From contig NZ_JABVXC010000005.1 in the NCBI RefSeq assembly GCF_013349955.1, positions 1-51,578 of the forward strand: a stretch of 51,578 bases of DNA. The letters run 5' to 3'. The stretch is from Onishia taeanensis (GTDB lineage Bacteria; Pseudomonadota; Gammaproteobacteria; Pseudomonadales; Halomonadaceae). Shown here piece after piece: positions 38,150 to 49,700 of this stretch. The position numbers were made by a program, and so were the translations under genes. The notes under the pieces are model-generated. The model was not told the DNA's origin, did no database searches, and saw nothing but the letters and a program-made list of their open reading frames with translations. Positions within the stretch are counted from its first letter, which is position 1. Each line of letters opens with the position of its first letter.

Positions 38150-38221
38150 GTGCCCGATGTTAGAGCGGAGCTTTCGGAGCGGGGCTTATGGAACGGGGCC
38201 TCGTAGGAGGGGGCATCCAAT

Positions 38222-38252
38222 AAAAACGCCCCCGCTCGATGAGCGGGGGCGT
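38222..38252 (-). terminator. Intrinsic terminator of the queA-tgt-yajC-secDF unit
   Basis: Minus strand: ACGCCCCCGCTC pairs with GAGCGGGGGCGT around a 3-nt loop (38252 to 38226), followed by TTTTA. It is about 50 bp past secF. Confidence 0.93.
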
Positions 38253-38300
38253 GAGCGTCGGTCAGGGACACGACGGCAGAGCGTCAGAGTCGGCTGCCGA

Positions 38301-39224
38301 TCAGGGCAGTTCCTCGGCGTCCTCGTTTTCCTTCGGCGCCGGAATCAGGTCGGTGCGCTGCAGCTTGAGCGGCAGCAGCAGCGCCGAGGCCACGTAGATC
38401 GACGAGAAGGTGCCGACGCCGACACCGATCAGCAGCGCCACGGCGAAGTTATGGATCATGTCGCCGCCCAGTATCAGCAATGCCAGCAACACCAGTATCG
38501 TAGTGCCCGATGTTGCCAGGGTACGGCTCAGGGTCTGATTGATGGCGTCGTTGAAGATGGCCGACATGTCATCGATACGCGAAAGGCGGATGTTCTCGCG
38601 GATCCGGTCGTAGACGATGATGGTGTCGTTCAGCGAGTAGCCGATCACCGCCAGCACGGCCGCCAGTACCGTCAGGTCGAACTCGATCCGGAACAGCGAG
38701 AAGGCGCCAAGCACCAGAATCACGTCGTGAACCAGCGCCAGCAGTGCGCCGACGGCGAACTTGTACTGGAAGCGGAAGGCCACGTAGAGCATCACCATGC
38801 CCAGCGCTACCAACATGCCAAGGCCGCTCTGGTCGCGCAGCTGCTCGCCGACCTGGGCGCCGACGAATTCGGCCCGCACCAGGGTGACCTGATCGCCGCT
38901 GGCGCGCAGCAGGTCGGTGACCTGCTGGCCGACATCGGGGTCGAAGGCCTGCTGCAGGCGGATCAGGATCTCGTCGGCAGTGCCGAAGGTCTGCACCGAG
39001 ATATCCTGAAAGCCAGCGGCCTCCAGGGTCTGGCGCACGGTATCGAGCGACGGCGCTGCGTGATAGCTGACTTCAACCAGCGTGCCGCCAGTGAAGTCGA
39101 GGCCCAGGCTCAGCTGCTGCACCGCCAGAGACACCAGGGCGATCAGCAGCAGCACCGCCGAGGTCGTGAAGGCCAGGCGGCGCTTGCCCATGAAATCGAA
39201 CTGTCGCATCGCTAGGCTCCTCAT
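38301..39224 (-). CDS. secF: Protein translocase subunit SecF
   Basis: 307 residues with six hydrophobic segments; a large periplasmic P1 domain follows TM1. SecF works with SecD to drive late steps of Sec export with the proton or sodium gradient. LDFTGGTLVEV near 34-44 and SLNDTIIVYDRIREN near 192-206 are family signatures; the second is the arginine region of TM4-5. The ATG overlaps the secD stop by 4 bp. ATG 39209 is an alternative five codons in. Confidence 0.95.
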   Translation of the reverse strand: MRSLAMRQFDFMGKRRLAFTTSAVLLLIALVSLAVQQLSLGLDFTGGTLVEVSYHAAPSLDTVRQTLEAAGFQDISVQTFGTADEILIRLQQAFDPDVGQQVTDLLRASGDQVTLVRAEFVGAQVGEQLRDQSGLGMLVALGMVMLYVAFRFQYKFAVGALLALVHDVILVLGAFSLFRIEFDLTVLAAVLAVIGYSLNDTIIVYDRIRENIRLSRIDDMSAIFNDAINQTLSRTLATSGTTILVLLALLILGGDMIHNFAVALLIGVGVGTFSSIYVASALLLPLKLQRTDLIPAPKENEDAEELP

Positions 39225-41068
39225 ATCCAGAGTTTCTTGAGTGGCTTGCCGCCGACGGTCAGATTGACCATGGCGCGGGTCACCATCAGGGCGGTGAACA
39301 TCGAGGTCAGGATGCCCAGCGACAGGGTTACGGCGAAGCCTTTGACCGGGCCGGTGCCGATCGAGAACAGAATCAGCGCCACCAGCAGGGTGGTCAGGTT
39401 GGCGTCGACGATTGAGGTGAAGGCACGCTCATAGCCGGCGTGGATCGCCTGCTGTACCGAGAGCCCGGTTCGCAACTCCTCGCGTATGCGCTCGAATATC
39501 AGCACGTTGGCGTCCACGGCCATGCCCAGTGTCAGCACGATGCCGGCGATGCCGGGCAGCGTCAGGGTAGCGCCGAGCATCGACATGGCGGCGATCACCA
39601 GCACCAGATTGATGCCCAGTGCCACGTTGGCGATCACGCCGAAGGCCTTGTAGCGCAGCAGCATGAAGGCCACCACCAACAGCAGGCCGATCTGCACCGA
39701 GAGGATGCCGCGGTCGATGTTGTCCTGGCCGAGGCTTGGGCCGATGGTGCGTTCCTGCACAAAGTAGATCGGGGCGGCCAGCGAGCCTGAACGCAGCAGC
39801 AGGGACAGCTCGGCCGCTTCGGTGGGCGAATCGAGTCCGGTGATACGGAAGCTGTTGCCCAGGGCGCTCTGGATGGTGGCAAGACTGATGATGCCGCGCT
39901 CGGTATAGGGGTCGCGTACTACCACCGGCTCGCCGTCCTGCATGACGGTGCGGTCGTTGGTCTTGTGCTCGATGAATACCACGGCCATGTTGCGCCCGAT
40001 ATTGGAGCGAGTTGCCCGGTTCATCAGGGTGCCACCGGTGCCGTCCAGATCGATGTTGACCTGTGGGCGGCCGTTCTCATCGAAGCTGCGGGTGGCGCTC
40101 GAGACGCTGTCGCCGGTGATGATGACGTCGCGCATCAGCTCGGCGGTACGTGGGCTGGAGCGGAACTCGAGGGTCTCGGTTTCCTGATCCGGGGTGTCCG
40201 GGCGAGCCTCGAGGCGGAATTCCAGGTTGGCGGTCGCACCGACCACGCGCTTGGCGGCGGCAGTGTCCTGCACACCGGGCAGCTCGACCACGATGCGATT
40301 GGGGCCTTGGCGCTGCACCAGTGGCTCGGCTACACCCAACTCGTTGACGCGGTTGCGCAGGGTGGTCAGGTTTTGGTTGATCGCGTAGTCCTGGATTTCA
40401 TCGACCGCCTGATCGCTGAGCGTCATGGTCAGAGTTGCGCCACGCTCCGCTTCGGCGTCCGCGTACTGAAAGTCAGGGAAGTCGCGGCTGATCAGGTTTC
40501 TGGCTTCGTCGCGATCCTCGGCGTTCATGAAGTCCATGCTCACCGTGCGGCCGTCGATTTCGGTGTTGCGGTAGCGGATGCGCTCGCCACGCAGGGTCTC
40601 GCGCATGGCGCTGGCGTTGACCTCGAGGCGCTGGGTCACGGCGGCGTCCATGTCGACCTCGAGCAGGAAGTGCACGCCGCCGCGCAGGTCCAGGCCCAGG
40701 GTCATCGGTGAGGCGGCCAAGTCTTTGAGCCAGGATGGTGTCGACTCGGCGAGGTTGACGGCAACCACATGGTCGTCGTCAAGCAGACCATCGACCACGC
40801 CACGGGCGCGCATCTGATCGGATGCACTATCGAGGCGCAGCAGGACGCTATTGGTGTCGCGTTCGGTGGACTTGAGGGGAATGTCGGCATCGGCCAGGGC
40901 GGACTGAACCCGCTCCAGCTGAGACTCGCTGAGGTTTTCGCCGCCACTGGCGGGACTGATCTGCACCGCGGGGTCCGCGGGGAAGAGGTTGGGCAGCGAA
41001 TAGACCAGGCCGACGGCGAGGACAAGAAGTATCAGCAGATACTTCCACAAGGGGTAACGGTTAAGCAT
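39221..41068 (-). CDS. secD: Protein translocase subunit SecD
   Basis: 615 residues. One N-terminal TM (about 7-28) is followed by the periplasmic P1 region (about 35-440) including DLRGGVHFLLEVD near 120-132 and the base/head subdomains, and then five TM helices from about 450. MLGATLTLPGIAGIVLTLGM and DANVLIFERIREE lie in the membrane part and include the conserved Asp and Arg of ion-coupled motion. It overlaps secF by 4 bp and is preceded by yajC, the standard order. Confidence 0.96.
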   Translation of the reverse strand: MLNRYPLWKYLLILLVLAVGLVYSLPNLFPADPAVQISPASGGENLSESQLERVQSALADADIPLKSTERDTNSVLLRLDSASDQMRARGVVDGLLDDDHVVAVNLAESTPSWLKDLAASPMTLGLDLRGGVHFLLEVDMDAAVTQRLEVNASAMRETLRGERIRYRNTEIDGRTVSMDFMNAEDRDEARNLISRDFPDFQYADAEAERGATLTMTLSDQAVDEIQDYAINQNLTTLRNRVNELGVAEPLVQRQGPNRIVVELPGVQDTAAAKRVVGATANLEFRLEARPDTPDQETETLEFRSSPRTAELMRDVIITGDSVSSATRSFDENGRPQVNIDLDGTGGTLMNRATRSNIGRNMAVVFIEHKTNDRTVMQDGEPVVVRDPYTERGIISLATIQSALGNSFRITGLDSPTEAAELSLLLRSGSLAAPIYFVQERTIGPSLGQDNIDRGILSVQIGLLLVVAFMLLRYKAFGVIANVALGINLVLVIAAMSMLGATLTLPGIAGIVLTLGMAVDANVLIFERIREELRTGLSVQQAIHAGYERAFTSIVDANLTTLLVALILFSIGTGPVKGFAVTLSLGILTSMFTALMVTRAMVNLTVGGKPLKKLWI

Positions 41069-41186
41069 GCAGGCCCTGCCTTGTAGCTAACATGGCGACA
41101 TCGCGGGAGCGATAGAGGGGGTCGCCACCAGCGCACCGCCGGCGGGCGGGCGCGGGCCTGCCCGCCGGCGGTGCCGGGGTGCGAGA

Positions 41187-41516
41187 TCAGATGGACTTGA
41201 TGGTGCCCTTGGGCAGGACAGAGGCAACGGCGTTCTTCTGCACGTTGATCTCGGTGCCTTCGGCGATTTCCATGGAGATGAACTCGTCGGTCACCTTGGT
41301 GATCCGGCCCAGCATGCCGCCGCCGATGACCACTTCGTCGCCCTTGGACAGGCCGCTGATCAGCTGCTTGTGCTGCTTGGCCCGCTTGGCCTGGGGGCGC
41401 CACAGCAGGAAGTAGAAAATCAGCACGAAGCCGCCCAGCATGACAATTTGGGCAATACCGCCGCCCGCGGCCGCGCCGCCTTCAGCGTGTGCCGGGGAGA
41501 TGAAGAAGTCCAGCAT
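41187..41516 (-). CDS. yajC: Sec translocon accessory protein YajC
   Basis: 109 residues with one TM helix at about 20-38 (GGIAQIVMLGGFVLIFYFLLWRPQ spans 18-41 in part) and a conserved basic RPQAKRAKQHKQLI start to the cytoplasmic part, then the SH3-like segment GDEVVIGGGMLGRI. It binds SecDF. It lies 118 bp upstream of secD and 100 bp downstream of tgt. Confidence 0.94.
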   Translation of the reverse strand: MLDFFISPAHAEGGAAAGGGIAQIVMLGGFVLIFYFLLWRPQAKRAKQHKQLISGLSKGDEVVIGGGMLGRITKVTDEFISMEIAEGTEINVQKNAVASVLPKGTIKSI

Positions 41517-41557
41517 GAGGGTAGTTCTCCTAAGAGGGTTTCTAGGGTCAATAATAA

Positions 41558-41581
41558 CCGGATGATGAGGCCATCACCCGG
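41558..41581 (-). terminator. Weak hairpin between tgt and yajC
   Basis: Arms CCGGATGATG and CATCACCCGG (one mismatch) around AGGC, followed on the minus strand by TTATTATT. Probably a partial terminator or attenuator, since the downstream genes need transcription. Confidence 0.4.
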
Positions 41582-41616
41582 TCGTCAGATTCGGTGTAGA
41601 CGGACTTGCGACCCCA

Positions 41617-42777
<1,161 letters not shown>

Positions 42778-42847
42778 TCAAGGCTCTCGAGAAGGCGCGG
42801 GCTACAGACGTTGCCCGCACTCCTAATGAGAGCGCCAAAAGAAGGGT

Positions 42848-42865
42848 GGCCCGACGCGGCGGGCC
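42848..42865 (-). terminator. Hairpin between queA and tgt
   Basis: GGCCCG and CGGGCC around a 6-nt loop; on the minus strand followed by ACCCTTCTTTTGG. It lies about 50 bp after queA. A modest terminator or attenuator. Confidence 0.45.
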
Positions 42866-42912
42866 TTGGAAAACTCGATATACGGCTACCGGATGTCGGC
42901 TATTAGGTACCG

Positions 42913-43950
42913 CTAGCTGGCGCGGGTCAGGAACATGGCATCGCCATAGCTGAAGAAGGCGTAGCCTTCCTCCACCGCTGCCCGGTAGGCGTTCATCACC
43001 GGCTCGAAGCCCGCGAAGGAGGACACCAGCATCAGCAGCGTCGACTCCGGCAGGTGGAAGTTGGTGACCAGCGCATCGACGCAGCGCCACTCATAGCCCG
43101 GGTAGATGAAGATATCCGTCTCGCCGCTGTAGGGCGCGATCTCGCCGTCTTCACTCTTCAGGCAGGCCGACTCCAGGCAGCGCACGCCGGTGGTGCCCAC
43201 TGCCACTACCCGGTTTCCGCGGGCCTTGGCCTCGCGAACCTTGGCGCAGGCAGCCTCGTCGACCTCGATCCACTCGCTGTGCATATGGTGGTCGCGGATG
43301 TCGTCGGCACGCACCGGCTGGAAGGTGCCGGCGCCCACGTGCAGGGTGACGAAGGCGCTCTCGATGCCTTTCTCTTCGAGCGCCGCCATCATTGGCTCAT
43401 CGAAGTGCAGGCCAGCGGTGGGGGCGGCTACCGCACCATCGCGGCGCGCATAGACGGTCTGGTAGCGCTCGCGGTCGGCCAGTTCGTCCTCGCGGGTGAT
43501 GTAGGGCGGCAGCGGCATGTGGCCGTGAGCCTCGAGCAGCGCGATCAGCGGCGTTTCGCCGAGAAAGCGCAGCTCGAACAGCGCATCCTGACGGCCTTCC
43601 ACCACCGCCCGCACGTCGCCCTCGAAGATCAGCTCGGTGCCTGGCTTCGGCGACTTGCTGGCGCGGATGTGTGCCAGGCCGCGATGGGTATCCAGCGGAC
43701 GTTCGAGCAGCATCTCGACACGGCCACCGCTGGCCTTTTGGCCGTGCAGGCGGGCCGGGATCACCCGGGTGTCGTTGAACACTAGTAGATCACCCGGCTC
43801 GAGGATTTCGAGCAAGTCCGGGAAGCGACGGTGATCAAGCGCCCCCGAGGTGCCATCGACGCACAACAGGCGACAGTCACTGCGACGCTCGGAGGGGTAA
43901 CGGGCGATCAGCTCGTCGGGGAGCTCGTAATGGAAATCGGCGCGCTGCAT
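42913..43950 (-). CDS. queA: S-adenosylmethionine:tRNA ribosyltransferase-isomerase QueA
   Basis: 345 residues. It transfers and isomerises the ribose of SAM onto preQ1-tRNA to make epoxyqueuosine. Family blocks are [16 protein letters not shown] at 6-21, [13 protein letters not shown] near 59-71, [12 protein letters not shown] near 172-183, [15 protein letters not shown] [12 protein letters not shown] near 207-218 and [19 protein letters not shown] near 303-321. It begins the queA-tgt-yajC-secD-secF order and diverges from the tRNA-Leu gene. Confidence 0.96.
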   Translation of the reverse strand: MQRADFHYELPDELIARYPSERRSDCRLLCVDGTSGALDHRRFPDLLEILEPGDLLVFNDTRVIPARLHGQKASGGRVEMLLERPLDTHRGLAHIRASKSPKPGTELIFEGDVRAVVEGRQDALFELRFLGETPLIALLEAHGHMPLPPYITREDELADRERYQTVYARRDGAVAAPTAGLHFDEPMMAALEEKGIESAFVTLHVGAGTFQPVRADDIRDHHMHSEWIEVDEAACAKVREAKARGNRVVAVGTTGVRCLESACLKSEDGEIAPYSGETDIFIYPGYEWRCVDALVTNFHLPESTLLMLVSSFAGFEPVMNAYRAAVEEGYAFFSYGDAMFLTRAS

Positions 43951-44068
43951 GGGAGATATCGACTCGGGCTAACAAAAGCGGTGCAGGAATGGCACAGGAC
44001 CATTCGGACAAGGCGCCTAGGATACCCGTTCCCGCCAGTGAAGTCAGTCGCTTGCGATGCGTTTATGA

Positions 44069-44096
44069 TTGACCTGCGAGGTAACTGCCGTATAAT
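44069..44096 (+). promoter_or_regulatory. Sigma-70 promoter of tRNA-Leu
   Basis: TTGACC at 44069-44074, a 16-nt spacer and TATAAT at 44091-44096, followed by the GC-rich GCGTC discriminator typical of promoters under stringent (ppGpp) control. The mature tRNA begins 12 nt after the -10 box, leaving a very short 5' leader. Confidence 0.85.
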
Positions 44097-44107
44097 GCGT
44101 CTCCGCT

Positions 44108-44194
44108 GCCGGCGTGGCGGAATTGGTAGACGCAGCGGATTCAAAATCCGCCGCTGGAGACAGTGTGTCGGTTCGAGTCCGACCGCCGGCACCA
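44108..44194 (+). tRNA. tRNA-Leu(CAA)
   Basis: 87 nt including an encoded CCA. The acceptor stem is GCCGGCG/CGCCGGC. The D-arm contains GGCGGAATTGGTAGACGC, the anticodon stem GCGGA/TCCGC encloses the loop TTCAAAA with anticodon CAA (reads UUG), a long variable arm marks a class II tRNA, and the T-arm holds GGTTCGAGTCC. It stands alone. Confidence 0.97.
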
Positions 44195-44197
44195 TAA

Positions 44198-44235
44198 CAT
44201 CAAGTACTCACTCGTTCCCTCCCCGAGTCTTGATG
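44198..44235 (+). terminator. Hairpin directly after tRNA-Leu
   Basis: CATCAAG (44198-44204) pairs with CTTGATG (44229-44235), continued by ACTC/GAGT past one bulged base. There is no T-run. It could end the tRNA transcript or guide 3' processing. The following 44236-44496 shows no gene. Confidence 0.45.
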
Positions 44236-44496
44236 CCCTCAGCACCCCCCGAATTGATCAATCCTTTGCTTCCTGAACATCGGTGACGGCGTTCTCATGC
44301 CCAGCACTCTAGACCTTGGGTTTAAGCTGCGGCTATGGCTGCCGGTCGAGTCAGAAGATCAGGAGGTGGGCCGCCCGATTTCATCTTTCAGCCTCTCAGC
44401 CAACCGCTCGATATCCCGCCGTATGCCGTTTTTTTCATTCCCAGCGCACGACGCCGCGGGGGATCTCTCCCCTTGAGCTCTCATTCGCTAATGGAC

Positions 44497-44523
44497 TAAA
44501 GACATGTGGGCGTTTGCCGATAT
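44497..44523 (+). promoter_or_regulatory. FliA (sigma-28) promoter of the chemoreceptor gene
   Basis: TAAA at 44497-44500, exactly 15 nt, then GCCGATAT at 44516-44523, matching TAAA-N15-GCCGATAA at all but one position. It lies 50 nt before the chemoreceptor ATG and places that gene in the flagellar late class. Confidence 0.88.
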
Positions 44524-44573
44524 GAAACGGCGAAACGAACGTTTGAACCCAGCATGTGTAAAAAGGGCATACG

Positions 44574-46346
44574 ATGCGCAAAATAACACTAAAGACGCTA
44601 CTGACGACGCTATTACTGGTCATGGTGGGCATGGCCGCCATCATTGGTACTCTGTCCATTCGTGGTCAGCTAGCCCTCGAAAGCGATATCAACGAACTGG
44701 CGGAAACCAGCGTCGATCAGGCCAACACCGCTAATCGTATGGAGTCGAATCTCTTGGAGATGCGGCTGCGTATGGCGCGTTATGTGGAGTTCTCGCAGCG
44801 TGGCGACGATGAGATGGCGGCTACTGCACTCGCTCAGATGCAAGAAAGCCTTGAGCGTACCAGAGGTCGGTTCGAAGAATTTCACAGTGTCGATATTACA
44901 ACCGCCCAGCGTCGTTATCCCTTCTTCGAGGCTGTGATCGAAGACTTCGAGAAGATGGTGACGCCGGAGCTGGTCGAGGCCATTGAAAGTGGCGATATCG
45001 TCGCAGTGCGAGGGGCAAGCCAACGGCTTACCACCCTCGGGCCTGATTTCTCGGACAGCGTGCGCGCATTTGCGGGTTACGCAGAGGAGCGGGCCGGTGA
45101 AATGAAGGCGGAGGCCAGCAGTAGCGTCCAGCAGGCCGTCGTTGTGACGGCGTTCTTTTTGCTGGTGGCAACCCTGCTGACTCTTTTGGCCTATGTCGGC
45201 ATGCAGAGGCTTTTGGTGGCCCCCTTGCGGCAAGCCGGCAAGGTTTGTGCCCAAATTGCCAAGGGTGACCTCACCAACCAGATCGAGGTGAAGGGGCGCA
45301 ATGAGATCAGTGCCCTGAACCAGGCACTGCATGATATGCAGGTCCGCCTGATCGAGATCATCGGCATGCTTCGCCAAAGCGGTGACCAGGTGGCCCATAG
45401 CTCCCGGGAAATCGCGGCGGGTAGTGAGGACCTCGCCAGTCGCACCGAAGAACAAGCGTCGGCGTTGCAGGAAACGGCCTCCAGCATGGAGCAGATGAAC
45501 TCCACGGTGCGTCAGACCAGCGAGTCCGCGACTAAAGCCAACCAGCTCAGCGATGAGACGGTCGGCAAAGCGAGGGACTCCCGCGAAGCCGTTCTCCGCA
45601 CCTCACAGCTGATGCAGACCATGGAGGAGAGCTCGCGTCGTGTGCAGGATATCATCGGGACCATCGAGAATATCGCTTTCCAGACCAACATCCTGGCACT
45701 CAATGCATCCGTCGAGGCCGCCAGGGCCGGTGAACATGGCCGCGGCTTCGCGGTAGTGGCCGGTGAGGTGCGTAAGCTGGCAGCCAACTCCGCCGAATCT
45801 TCCAAGGAGATTCGCACCATCATCGAAGAGATCACCCAGCACATCGCTGATGGCGCCGAGCAGTCGGGCCAGACACGGGAAGACATGGAAGCCACCGTGC
45901 AAGCAATCCAGCAGGTCACGACGATGATGCAGGAGATCCAGAGTGCCGTGCATGAGCAAGAGAGCGGTATTAGCCAGGTCTCGACGGCGGTCAGTCAGAT
46001 GGACAGCGCGACCCAGCAGAACGTCTCTCTGGTTGAGCAGACCAGCACGGCATCGGCATCGCTGGAAGACGAGGCCTCCCGCCTGGCTGACCTGGTGGCG
46101 ACCTTTCGGCTCCGCGAAGACGTGGCAACGCCCTCAACGGCTCTTCCGGCCAGTCGCAAGTCACTTGCTCAGGGTCGCGATCAGGGTCGCGGTGCCCAGA
46201 CGCAGCTTGGCTATGGCGACCAGGAAGATCGTAGGTCTCGCACCAGCCAGCAGTCATCTAACGCTGAGCGCGGAGCGAGTAGTGGTCAAGAGCGTAGGAA
46301 CCCAACCGGATCTCGCCAAGAGGTCGATGAGTGGGATTCCTTTTGA
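44574..46346 (+). CDS. Methyl-accepting chemotaxis protein with CheR/CheB-docking C-terminus
   Basis: 590 residues. TM1 at about 7-28, a ~160-residue periplasmic helical sensor (four-helix-bundle type), TM2 at about 188-211, HAMP at about 212-265, then the long methyl-accepting coiled coil whose tip includes [20 protein letters not shown] near 365-384. After residue 520 comes a disordered Gln/Arg/Ser-rich linker ending in EWDSF, which fits the xWxxF pentapeptide (NWETF in E. coli Tar) that tethers CheR and CheB. The ligand is not evident. It is driven by the FliA promoter 50 nt upstream and followed 195 bp later by a terminator. Confidence 0.94.
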   Translation: MRKITLKTLLTTLLLVMVGMAAIIGTLSIRGQLALESDINELAETSVDQANTANRMESNLLEMRLRMARYVEFSQRGDDEMAATALAQMQESLERTRGRFEEFHSVDITTAQRRYPFFEAVIEDFEKMVTPELVEAIESGDIVAVRGASQRLTTLGPDFSDSVRAFAGYAEERAGEMKAEASSSVQQAVVVTAFFLLVATLLTLLAYVGMQRLLVAPLRQAGKVCAQIAKGDLTNQIEVKGRNEISALNQALHDMQVRLIEIIGMLRQSGDQVAHSSREIAAGSEDLASRTEEQASALQETASSMEQMNSTVRQTSESATKANQLSDETVGKARDSREAVLRTSQLMQTMEESSRRVQDIIGTIENIAFQTNILALNASVEAARAGEHGRGFAVVAGEVRKLAANSAESSKEIRTIIEEITQHIADGAEQSGQTREDMEATVQAIQQVTTMMQEIQSAVHEQESGISQVSTAVSQMDSATQQNVSLVEQTSTASASLEDEASRLADLVATFRLREDVATPSTALPASRKSLAQGRDQGRGAQTQLGYGDQEDRRSRTSQQSSNAERGASSGQERRNPTGSRQEVDEWDSF

Positions 46347-46540
46347 GGAATCCATGGCCTGTCTTGGTGAGTATCGATAGGCTCTGTGGTCCGAGAGCAC
46401 ACAGCTGCGAACCGTATCGGTAGTCCGGCCTGCTACCCGATTGCTAAAGGTTTATGGCTCGCCGCCCGATTCTCGTGGCGGCGATAGCCGGAGCTCGCGT
46501 CGTGGCAAGGCGCTGCTTGGATTTTTCGTCCTGACTTCTC

Positions 46541-46569
46541 GGCGACGCTGCATTGGTCGCCTTTTTTTT
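46541..46569 (+). terminator. Intrinsic terminator downstream of the chemoreceptor gene
   Basis: GGCGAC/GTCGCC stem with a 9-nt loop followed by eight Ts. In the 195 bp before it a second hairpin (CGCCGCC/GGCGGCG near 46459-46483) is seen and no gene. From 46570 to 46736 I find nothing further. Confidence 0.85.
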
Positions 46570-46736
46570 ATGCTCGGTGTTTGGCTGATATTCTCACTGT
46601 GAGAGTTTGAGTTAGTTTGACGGTAACTGTCGTGAAGCATCGCCATGTCACGATGCTACCCATTAAGCGCGAAACCGCGCAGTCCTACGACCTCGGCAGC
46701 CGCAGTTCCGCGCTCGGTCTTCAGGATTATGTTACG

Positions 46737-49700
46737 TCATGAGTCCGAAGACGCGTGCATTTGGCGCGTGAGCCATGTGGTCAGACTATCCAGTGGCATG
46801 GGCTTGGCAAACAGGTAGCCCTGGAAGACCTCACAGCCCAGCGATAGCAGATATTCCCGCTGCTCTAATGTTTCGATACCCTCGGCCACGACCTTGAGCT
46901 CTAGCTGCTGGGCGAGGGTGAGGACGCCCTGACAGATGGCCGCGTTCTTGTCGCTCTTGGCCGCGTCCTGAACAAAACTGCGATCGATCTTGATCTTGTC
47001 GATGGGAAGATCCCGTAAATAGCTCAGGCTGGAGAAGCCGGTACCGAAGTCATCGATGGCGGTGCTGACTCCCATGCTGCTAAGCGCGTGGAGGATATCG
47101 ATCGCCCCATCCGTATCCCGCATCAATATTCCTTCGGTAAGTTCCAACTCCAGGTGTTTAACCGGCAAGCCGGTGTCACTCAGCACATCGCGTAGCGTGC
47201 TGAGAAAGTTGGGTCGGTGGAACTGGAGCGGTGAGAGATTGATCGCCATACGGCCTCTGAGCAGCCCCTGATCCACCAGTCGACGGGCATCCTGGCACGC
47301 TTTGCGCATCACCCAACGGCTCAGCGGAATGATCTGGCCTGTCTCTTCCGCGATGGGGATGAAGGTCGCCGGTGAGATGAAGCCCTTGGTTGGGTGATAC
47401 CAGCGGACCAGTGCTTCCAGTCCGTCGACGCAGCCTTCACGGTTCAGTAGGGGCTGATAGTGCAGGCGAAGATGGCCATGCTCGATGGCTTCCTGCAGCT
47501 CACTGCGCAGGGTGACGCGCTGGCTCAACTTGCTATCGAGATCCTCCGTATACTGCTGGTAGGCGTTACGGCCCTGCTGCTTGGCTTGATACATCGCCAT
47601 GTCGGCGTGTTGAAGCAACCGCTCGGGCTCATCGAGTCCTTGGCAATTGATCGCAATACCGATGCTTGCCGAGACATGCAGCTCGTGTTCGCCGACCCGG
47701 TGAGGCCTGTTGAGGTCTTCTAGCAAGCGGTCGGCAATATCTGCCGCTTCTTCGGGGTGTGTCAGATCGGGTAGCAACAGCACGAACTCATCTCCCCCCA
47801 AGCGAGCCAGGGTGTCACTGGTCCGCAGGCCTTGTTTCAGGCGGTCCGCGACGCTGCACAGCAACTGGTCGCCCACCTTGTGGCCGAGTGTGTCATTGAT
47901 GGGTTTGAATTCATCGAGGTCGATGAACAGCACCGCCAGTGTCTGGTCTTTACGGGTCGCCAATTCCACATCATGGGCCAGGCGGTCGGTGAATAGGGCC
48001 CGGTTGGCGAGACCGGTCAGTACGTCATGCGTGGCCTGATACGCTAGCTGATTCTCCTGTTCCCGGCTTTCGGAAATATCATTCATGATGCTCACGAAGT
48101 GGGTGACATGTTGCTCGGCATCACGTACCGGCGACAGGAACAGCTGGTTCCAGAAGGCCGTGCCATCGCGTCGATAGGCGCGCACGGTGGTCGATAGGCT
48201 TTTACCGTGTTCGATCGCCGCCTGAATTTGTTCAATGTCTTGCGCAGCAGTCTCATCGCCCTTGAGGAACACCAGGGGGTGGCCGATGACCTCCTGCTGC
48301 ACATAGCCGGTGATGCGCGTGAACGCAGGGTTCACGTAGATGACGGGGTGGTCGTCCTCGCGGACATCAATGATCACTGCCCCGTTGCTGCTGGCCTCCA
48401 GGCTGCGCTCCAGAATATGCTGCCGCTCTTCGGCCATGACCCGCGCGGTGATGTCCTTGACGATGCCGAATATCCCATCGACTTCACCTTGGACGATGCT
48501 GGGTATCAAGGTCACTTCCAGGGCTTGAGCGGGTCGCCCAGCGCGAGTGATGTGCATGTTATAGCTGTTGGGGGTTCCTTTGGCCGCGCGCTGGAAAGCG
48601 GACTCAGTGCGCTGGATGTCCTGCGGGGAGCATGCCGGCTCGCGGATGATCGAGCGGGTGTGTTGCCCCACCAGTTCGCGCTCGGTAAGTCCGGTGACAG
48701 CTTCGGCAGCGGGGTTCAGGCCGTCGTAGATGCCGTCACGCGTGTGGGAAAAAACCGCATCGGGATGCTGGGTGAACAGCGAACGAAAGCGCTGTTCGCT
48801 GCGCTGTAAGGCTGTCGCCTGAGCATCGCGAATTGCAACCAGGGCGCGACTGATGATCAAGAAGTATGTGAACCCCAGGCCAATCAGACCAAAAAGTACA
48901 GGCAGGACGCCGGGTAAGCTGGCCAGCGACAGAGGACTATCCCTGGCGGTAATGGTGTACGTCGCTCCCCCGGGCAAGCTCACCTGGTGGGAAGCAAACA
49001 CACGTTGGGCCATCCCTTCGTGCCAATCCTCGGCGTATAGCCTGCCCCACTCCTGGTCTCCCGAGCTGTAGGTGATAGTGAAGCCGCCCGTATTCAGGTA
49101 GCGTAGCAAGCTGATGATCTTGGTGAAGTCGAATACGGCCAGCGTGGTGTGCTGATCGTCGTCTAGCGTCACCGCGAGAACCCCGTAGCTACTGCGCTCA
49201 GGATCAGGGAAATGCCACTGAATACGCTGATTCATACCGTCTGGGTGATGTCGCCAGCCGAGCGCGTCGGTGTCAGCCAGTTGGTCCGACAGCCACAGTA
49301 TATCCTCCGGCTTACGTCCTCTCTGCCAGCGCGGCTGCCCATCAGGCCCCAAGTACGCGATTGCCTGCAAGCTCGGTTCATCCCCCAGAAAAGATCGTAC
49401 TTCTACCTGTTGGATATTGCGGACAGAGCCGCGTACAGGCTCTCTCAGCGTTAGCCAACGCTTGGTGAGGCGTTCAATCATCTCAACGCGCAACTCGATT
49501 CGCTGCTCCATGCCGTAAGCGATGTTACTCACCAGCTCGTCAGCAGCGTCGATGCGCTCGCTCTGTTGGACCCAGCTACTCCCTAACCAAAAGAGAACGC
49601 TGATCGCGACTCCAAAACCACAGGCCACTATTGCCGGCCGCGGTAGCGATAGCACCGGATAAGCACATATGCGCGAGATGATGAGCAAGCCAACTCCCAG

